From Fibrobacter sp. UWP2 (lineage in GTDB: Bacteria; Fibrobacterota; Fibrobacteria; Fibrobacterales; Fibrobacteraceae): a stretch of DNA of 64,000 bases. Both the position numbers and the translations under genes were made by a program. The stretch covers positions 186,001 to 250,000 of the forward strand of contig NZ_FQYM01000001.1 in the NCBI RefSeq assembly GCF_900141705.1, written 5' to 3'. Below, piece after piece: positions 59,237 to 64,000 of the stretch (the first letter of the stretch is position 1; each line of letters starts with the position of its first letter). The notes beneath the pieces were generated by a model. The model did not search any database, was not told the origin of the DNA, and saw only the letters and a program-made list of their open reading frames with translations.

Positions 59237-62200
59237 TGAAGAACTCCTATCGCTTTATTCTCTCTTCCATAGCCCTTGGTTCGGCACTCGTATTTGCTCA
59301 ACAGGCGGCACCCGCGTCTACAGCAGCACAGCCGGCAGCTGCGCCCGCACCTGCCGCAGAACCTGCACCCGCGCCCGCTGCGCAGGCTACCCCGGCTCCT
59401 GCCGCAGAACCCGCACCCGCGCCCGCTGCGCAGGCTACCCCGGCTCCTGCCGCAGAACCCGCACCCGCGCCCGCTGCGCAGGCTACCCCAGCTCCTGCCG
59501 CAGAACCCGCACCCGCGCCCGCTGCGCAGGCTACCCCAGCTCCTGCCGCAGAACCCGCACCCGCGCCCGCCGACTCCGCCAAGCCCGCTGAAGCCGCTGC
59601 CGCCCCGGCCGACTCCGCTGCCCCGATAGCCGTCGCAGACAGCACCGCCGCGCCCGCCGACTCGAGCGCCCCGGCCGACTCCGTTGCCCCGGTAGCCATC
59701 GCAGACAGCGTGAACGCGGCCACCGCCGACACGGCAAAGGTCGCCGCAGAGCCCTCCAAGCCCGAGGTCAAAATGCTCACAGGCAAAGAGATCTCTGGTG
59801 ACGTTCACGGCATGCTCTCTGTCGATGAATCCCCGTACCTCGTCACCGGCAACATCACCATTGACGAGAACAAGGCCCTTTACATTCAACCCGGCGTAAC
59901 ACTTCTGTTTATGCCGGGCACGGGACTCTACGTCAACCGCGGTCAACTCATGGCCTCTGGCAATAGCAGCGCACCTGTCGTATTCCGCTCTGCAAAAGAG
60001 CCCGGCACCGCAGGCGATTGGAAGGGAATCTACCTCACCGGCGAAAAGCCGTTCAACCTGCGAGGCATTACCGTTCAGGACGCCGAAGTGGGCATTGCCA
60101 TTGAAAAGGGCAACCTCAACCTTCAATCGTCCAAGATTGCGAGCACCAGTTCCCGCGGCATTTACACCCGCGACGGCGAAGCCATCGTCATGGACTGCGA
60201 ATTCACTGGAAACAAGGGCGTAGGTCTCCATGCAGCGAACTACGCCATGGTCAACGTGGAACGCAGCAACTTCAGCAAGAACAACATCGCGTTACTGAAC
60301 TCCGAACTCGCCAACACCATCGTCCTCGGGAGTAAATTCCAAGAAAACGAATACGGTGTCATGGGCAAAGAGAACAACCTGTTCTACTTCCACGAAACAA
60401 ACGTGAGCAACAACAACGTGGGTGCCGCCGGTATAGACATCCTGGATCCCTCGGTCATTGCAAGCGTCAGCCAAAACAACAAGGACTTTGGTTCCACCTC
60501 CATCGATTTCCTCGCCACGCTCCCGCCGAACCCCGAGATTCCCGGTGTCGACAGCCGCCCGTTTGACCCCAACGACAAGATTGGCGTGTTGACCCGCGAA
60601 GCCGAAGCCAAAAAGGCAGAACCGGGAGACAAAGCCTGGACCATCATGGGCAACGCCATGCTCGGTGGCAAATACCATTATGTGCGAACCCGCACCAATC
60701 ACGGCGACACTAAAGTCATTGGAAACGACACTCTTGAATCTGGCGACCGCTACAAAAACGTTTTCCAGGTTCCCGGCTTTGGCGCCGAGGCCAGCGCCTA
60801 CCTTTATATGCAGTCTGCTGACGGCAAGACCATCGAGTTCAACACCGACATTACAGGCGACAGCTGGAACCACTTCTCACCGAACCCGGTCACCTTGAGC
60901 TATACCGATGAACGCCACCACCTTGTTTTGGGCGACCTGCAAAAGACGGGCGGCGAAATCTACATGAGCGGACTCCCCATCTTTGGTGTAGACTACACCC
61001 TCTCCCTCCTCAAAAACCACGTGGACGCCCCGCTCTTTGAGCTGAATGGATTCTTTGGCGAAGCCAAACGCAGCATGGTTCCTGACGACCGTCACCCGTA
61101 CATCTACAAGAACTATATTGAAGACGGCACGGCTCAAGCCCAGCGTATTGCCTACGGCGGATCCTTCAAGTGGGCTCCGGTACGCCGCTTTGACGCCAAG
61201 TTCGGCGCCATTTACGCCAACGACGAATTGCACGACCCGCTTATTCGCGAAGGCGCGAGCAACAAGACCGTAACCGCCGATCCCATGATTGAAGCGTTCA
61301 CCATGTATGCCGACGGAAACTGGCTGTTCTTCCCGGGCGACATCGAACTCAATGGACAAATCGCCGTGGGTCACGCCGATACCACCGACGTTTTCCGCGA
61401 ACGCGCCATCAACCAGGTGTTTGACAAAGCCGGGCTCGAAGTCAATTCTTACACAACCCTGCGCAAGTTGATGCAGAATTCCAACAACATCAACTCCCTG
61501 AGCCACGCCGAACTGGTAGAAATCTTTGGCGAGAGCACGGTCCTCCGCGATTCCGAGATGAAAGACTCCCTCCGCGCGCTCATCAAGGACGCCAGGGATG
61601 TCCAGCGCACCGCCGAAGATGACCGCGATGACGGACGCGTGCTTGGCGAAAACTGGGGGAGCCAGAGCATCGCCCTAAGCGCATCGCTTAACTGGAACAT
61701 CTACAAGACGCGTATTTACGGCCGCGTAAAATACGTGGGCGAAGACTTCTACAGCGCCGGTTCCGACAACCAGCTTGCAGACTCCCGTCAGTTCAACGCC
61801 CGCCTAGAACAGGAAGTCTTCAAATTCTGGAATCTTGGTTTAGAGTACCAGATCGATGTCGAGAATGCCGCCAGCGGCAGCAAAACCAACCTGTTTGGCC
61901 TGAACGAGGGCAGCCGTTGGGGCTTGTTCTCGGGCGAGAGCAACGGATGGCTTGCCGAGCGCGAACTCGAAAACGACCGCACCAAGTACATTCACAGCAT
62001 TTCTAACGACCATACGTTCGACATCAATAAAAACATCCGTGTTACCGCGGGTTACGACCTCCAGTACCAGAGGCAATACCGCAACAACCAGCTGCATGGC
62101 GACTACATTCTCGAAGATGGCATTTACAACGACGACTGGTTCAAGGCACGCAAGGATCGCGCTACTTCCAAGATCGTTGTTGACGGTGACACGACGCTTG

Positions 62201-62856
62201 TGGACTCTGCTCGCTGGGCCGAGTACAACTCCCTTTCGGGCGAAGACTATCTTGCCTCCAAGTTCCTGGAACGCATTTACAAGCACACCATCAGGGCTGG
62301 CGTAAGCGTCAAGGCGTTCAAGACGACGTTCAAGGCAGATGGCCGCTGGACCTTCCGTATAGACGCCTCCGAGTTCCTCCACGACGACCTCATCGAGGAC
62401 ATGGATTTGAGCGACGAGACCTGGTCGATGCTCGGCTACTACTATGGCGGAGCCGACTACTTTGAGCACACCTACCCGATTTCGGCGACGACCTTCCTCC
62501 AAAACATCCAGAACCGCTTTGCCTTGACTCCGCGATTCAAGAGCTACAAGCGCGACGACATGGAAGAATCCGAAATCTCAATCAGCGACGAATTCGAAAT
62601 CGGATTCCTGAACCGGTTCCTGATTCTCGGCGTAAATGCCGAATTCCGCTACATGACTACCGAATGGGAAGAAGCTGACGAAAAGTTCGACGAGAGCGAA
62701 ACCGACCTTTTGGGAGGCCTCAACCTCCGCGTAAACCACACCAAGCACTTCTATAGCGAATGGTATACCGGTGGTGCCCGCTACATGCGTCCAGACGACC
62801 GTTCCAGCGACTACACCGACATTTACGGCGGCGTAAACCTGAACTACATTTTCTAA
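59236..62856 (+). CDS. Large beta-helix / beta-barrel outer-membrane protein with Ala-Pro repeats
   Basis: 1206 residues. Signal peptide (MKNSYRFILSSIALGSALVFA). An Ala/Pro/Glu repeat region (about 25-115) holds four copies of AEPAPAPAAQATPAPA, followed by a further Ala/Asp/Ser-rich stretch to about 180. A right-handed beta-helix is likely at about 190-400 (GNITIDENKALYIQPGVTLLF, then successive parallel strands with ISSTSSRGIYTRD-like turns). From about 430 to the end there are long amphipathic strands rich in Asp, Tyr and Arg, as in an outer-membrane barrel, ending in GGVNLNYIF. The linker could span peptidoglycan or hold the helix away from the membrane. Coupled to the FecR gene (TAATG). 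Function unknown; adhesion or polysaccharide binding are possibilities. Confidence 0.78.
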   Translation: MKNSYRFILSSIALGSALVFAQQAAPASTAAQPAAAPAPAAEPAPAPAAQATPAPAAEPAPAPAAQATPAPAAEPAPAPAAQATPAPAAEPAPAPAAQATPAPAAEPAPAPADSAKPAEAAAAPADSAAPIAVADSTAAPADSSAPADSVAPVAIADSVNAATADTAKVAAEPSKPEVKMLTGKEISGDVHGMLSVDESPYLVTGNITIDENKALYIQPGVTLLFMPGTGLYVNRGQLMASGNSSAPVVFRSAKEPGTAGDWKGIYLTGEKPFNLRGITVQDAEVGIAIEKGNLNLQSSKIASTSSRGIYTRDGEAIVMDCEFTGNKGVGLHAANYAMVNVERSNFSKNNIALLNSELANTIVLGSKFQENEYGVMGKENNLFYFHETNVSNNNVGAAGIDILDPSVIASVSQNNKDFGSTSIDFLATLPPNPEIPGVDSRPFDPNDKIGVLTREAEAKKAEPGDKAWTIMGNAMLGGKYHYVRTRTNHGDTKVIGNDTLESGDRYKNVFQVPGFGAEASAYLYMQSADGKTIEFNTDITGDSWNHFSPNPVTLSYTDERHHLVLGDLQKTGGEIYMSGLPIFGVDYTLSLLKNHVDAPLFELNGFFGEAKRSMVPDDRHPYIYKNYIEDGTAQAQRIAYGGSFKWAPVRRFDAKFGAIYANDELHDPLIREGASNKTVTADPMIEAFTMYADGNWLFFPGDIELNGQIAVGHADTTDVFRERAINQVFDKAGLEVNSYTTLRKLMQNSNNINSLSHAELVEIFGESTVLRDSEMKDSLRALIKDARDVQRTAEDDRDDGRVLGENWGSQSIALSASLNWNIYKTRIYGRVKYVGEDFYSAGSDNQLADSRQFNARLEQEVFKFWNLGLEYQIDVENAASGSKTNLFGLNEGSRWGLFSGESNGWLAERELENDRTKYIHSISNDHTFDINKNIRVTAGYDLQYQRQYRNNQLHGDYILEDGIYNDDWFKARKDRATSKIVVDGDTTLVDSARWAEYNSLSGEDYLASKFLERIYKHTIRAGVSVKAFKTTFKADGRWTFRIDASEFLHDDLIEDMDLSDETWSMLGYYYGGADYFEHTYPISATTFLQNIQNRFALTPRFKSYKRDDMEESEISISDEFEIGFLNRFLILGVNAEFRYMTTEWEEADEKFDESETDLLGGLNLRVNHTKHFYSEWYTGGARYMRPDDRSSDYTDIYGGVNLNYIF
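59356..59568 (+). repeat. 48-bp tandem repeat, 4.4 copies
   Basis: Each unit encodes AEPAPAPAAQATPAPA; copies begin at 59356, 59404, 59452 and 59500, with a partial fifth at 59548. The copies differ by only a few bases, so the number is likely to vary among strains through slippage or recombination. Confidence 0.95.
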
Positions 62857-62876
62857 CCGACGCCATATCTTTTGAA

Positions 62877-62910
62877 AGACGCCGAGAATCAAAGCCTCGA
62901 CGTCTTTTTT
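62877..62910 (+). terminator. Terminator of the FecR/beta-helix operon
   Basis: Imperfect stem AAAGACGCCGAG/CTCGACGTCTTT with a short loop and seven T. Confidence 0.85.
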
Positions 62911-62923
62911 TATATTAGGCATC

Positions 62924-64000
62924 ATGTTCACGTACCGCTTTAGAGAGCTCCCTGTAGACCTGCGCCAAAAAGGCAAGGTCCGCGAAGCATTGGCCCGCGA
63001 GCTGCGAGTACATCCTGAACAAATTTTCAACCTGAACGTGGAACGATTCGCCCTGGACTCGCGCCGGCGCGGCGAGCCGCACTGGAACTACAATGTCATT
63101 TTTGACGTGAACCAAAAACTGCGTGCCACCGGGAGCGCCGCCCGAGATTTGACCGAAGCAAGCCGCGAGAAGGAATCGCTGGAGAGTGACCCGCTAAAGA
63201 CGAGTGTCCCCATGGCAAGCCACGTGAGCGTTGTGGGAGCCGGCCCTGCGGGACTGTGGGCCACGCTCCACCTGCTGCGTCGCGGATTCACTGTGGACTT
63301 GTACGAGCAGGGCAAACCTGTCGAAGAACGTTTCCGCGACATCCGCAGGTTCTTCGCCGAACGCGTCTTTAACGAGCATTCCAACGTACTGTTCGGCGAA
63401 GGCGGGGCCGGCGCGTTCAGCGATGGCAAACTTAACACCCGAAGCCGCAATGCTTTTTCGGAAGCCGTCCTCAAAGACATGGTAAACTTCGGCGTAGACG
63501 AAAGCGTGGTCACGTTTGCCAAGCCGCACATCGGCACCGACCGCCTGGTTTTAATGCTCCGCAAAATCCGTGCCGAAATCACACGCCTCGGAGGGGGCAT
63601 CCACTTTTACACCGCCCTCGAAGACATCGAAATCAAGGACGCCCGTGTCGTCGCAATCAAGGTCGCCGGGCAATGGAAGCCCTGCGAAACGCTTGTCCTT
63701 GCCACGGGCCACTCCGCACGCCAAATTTACGAGCTCCTGCACGCCCGCGGCGTCGCCCTCGAAAGCAAGGCTTTTGCCATGGGCGTTCGCGTAGAACACC
63801 CGCAGGCGCTCATCAACCTGCGTCAACTCGGCAAGGGAGTTGATACAAGCCTCACGGGCAGCGCCGAATACGCGCTCACCGCCAAGACACTCAACGGGAC
63901 CTCCGCCGCCTACAGTTTTTGCATGTGCCCGGGAGGCGTGCTGGTGCCTTGCGCCTCGGAACCGGGGACACTTGCCACCAACGGCATGAGCTACAGCCGC
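62924..64000 (+). CDS. NAD(P)/FAD-dependent oxidoreductase, 3' end outside window
   Basis: About 359 codons are visible. Residues about 1-95 form an N-terminal domain (MFTYRFRELPVDLRQKG and VERFALDSRRRGEPHWNYNVIFDV) typical of the uncharacterised FAD-dependent proteins of the COG2509 type. The FAD-binding Rossmann fold starts near residue 100 with VSVVGAGPAGLWATLHLL, then RRFFAERVFNEHSNVLFGEGGAGAFSDGKL, and VLATGHSARQIYELL. The last visible part (MCPGGVLVPCASEPG) is also conserved in that group. The physiological substrate is not known. The ATG is 6 bases after TATATTAG (62911-62918), a weak -10, so this may also be a leaderless gene. Confidence 0.88.
   Translation, partial: MFTYRFRELPVDLRQKGKVREALARELRVHPEQIFNLNVERFALDSRRRGEPHWNYNVIFDVNQKLRATGSAARDLTEASREKESLESDPLKTSVPMASHVSVVGAGPAGLWATLHLLRRGFTVDLYEQGKPVEERFRDIRRFFAERVFNEHSNVLFGEGGAGAFSDGKLNTRSRNAFSEAVLKDMVNFGVDESVVTFAKPHIGTDRLVLMLRKIRAEITRLGGGIHFYTALEDIEIKDARVVAIKVAGQWKPCETLVLATGHSARQIYELLHARGVALESKAFAMGVRVEHPQALINLRQLGKGVDTSLTGSAEYALTAKTLNGTSAAYSFCMCPGGVLVPCASEPGTLATNGMSYSR

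Noticed and set aside
59356-59568. CRISPR-like array
   Set aside because: The repeat units are directly adjacent, in frame within a gene, and have no unique spacers; there are no cas genes.
59233-60231. Minus-strand frame rich in Gly, Cys and Arg opposite the repeat region
   Set aside because: It is the reverse of the Ala/Pro repeats; its Gly-Cys-Gly pattern is an artefact of that repeat.

Overview
The window reads as chromosomal DNA of a Fibrobacter-like bacterium (Fibrobacteres, FCB group). The clearest taxonomic marker is a protein carrying the Fibrobacter succinogenes major paralogous (FISUMP-type) domain at 26685-27803. Supporting signs are secreted proteins and lipoproteins with serine-rich linkers, a Gram-negative envelope repertoire (BamA-like barrel, RND pump, MCE protein, FecR-domain protein), tRNA genes without an encoded CCA end, and a recurrent -10 element close to TAnnTTTG, the form known from Bacteroidetes promoters. 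I see no prophage, insertion sequence, integrase or CRISPR array. Coding density is high and both strands are used about equally.

Layout. 1-6048: end of a secreted protein gene and a giant UvrA made of two complete UvrA units fused in tandem. 6155-8064: tRNA-Ala and two envelope proteins. 8228-11588: a three-gene signalling operon (TPR lipoprotein, membrane Ser/Thr kinase, GAF-type sigma-54 activator). 11653-15603: a DUF3332-like lipoprotein, then a solute-binding protein with a C-terminal membrane anchor next to a sensory diguanylate cyclase. 15637-21186: tRNA-Pro, an HAD phosphatase, two envelope lipoproteins, miaB. 21255-26590: SPOR protein, tRNA-Leu, then an operon running through panD and small envelope genes to rsfS and argS. 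26685-34442: FISUMP protein, then a long plus-strand run with purU, pyrE, a DEAD-box helicase and map. 34519-37389: EcsC-like gene and fusA, whose sequence is of the mitochondrial/spirochaete EF-G1 type. 37509-37642: a probable structured small RNA of unknown family. 37810-41378: two related lipoproteins, mazG head-to-head with dprA, an FtsB-like gene and a 52-residue small protein behind an elaborate leader. 41416-47782: RND pump, its adaptor, and two DUF5683-like proteins. 47911-48994: rpsF-rpsR-rplI. 49132-54377: MCE protein, recG, small membrane protein and a BamA/TamA-like barrel. 54431-57045: RNase P RNA, then a CorC-like protein, ybeY and a small gene. 57161-62856: a coupled pair of a FecR-domain protein and a 1206-residue beta-helix/beta-barrel protein with Ala-Pro repeats. 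62924 to the end: a partial FAD-dependent oxidoreductase.

Most housekeeping genes are conventional. The parts that merit attention are the two signalling modules at 8228-15603, the FecR/beta-helix pair, the orphan small RNA, the regulated 52-codon gene, the tandem UvrA, the EF-G subtype, and a window-wide pattern in which many start codons lie only 4-9 bases after a TAnnTTTG-like -10 box, which implies frequent leaderless transcripts. All assignments are from reading the sequence; no database search was run.
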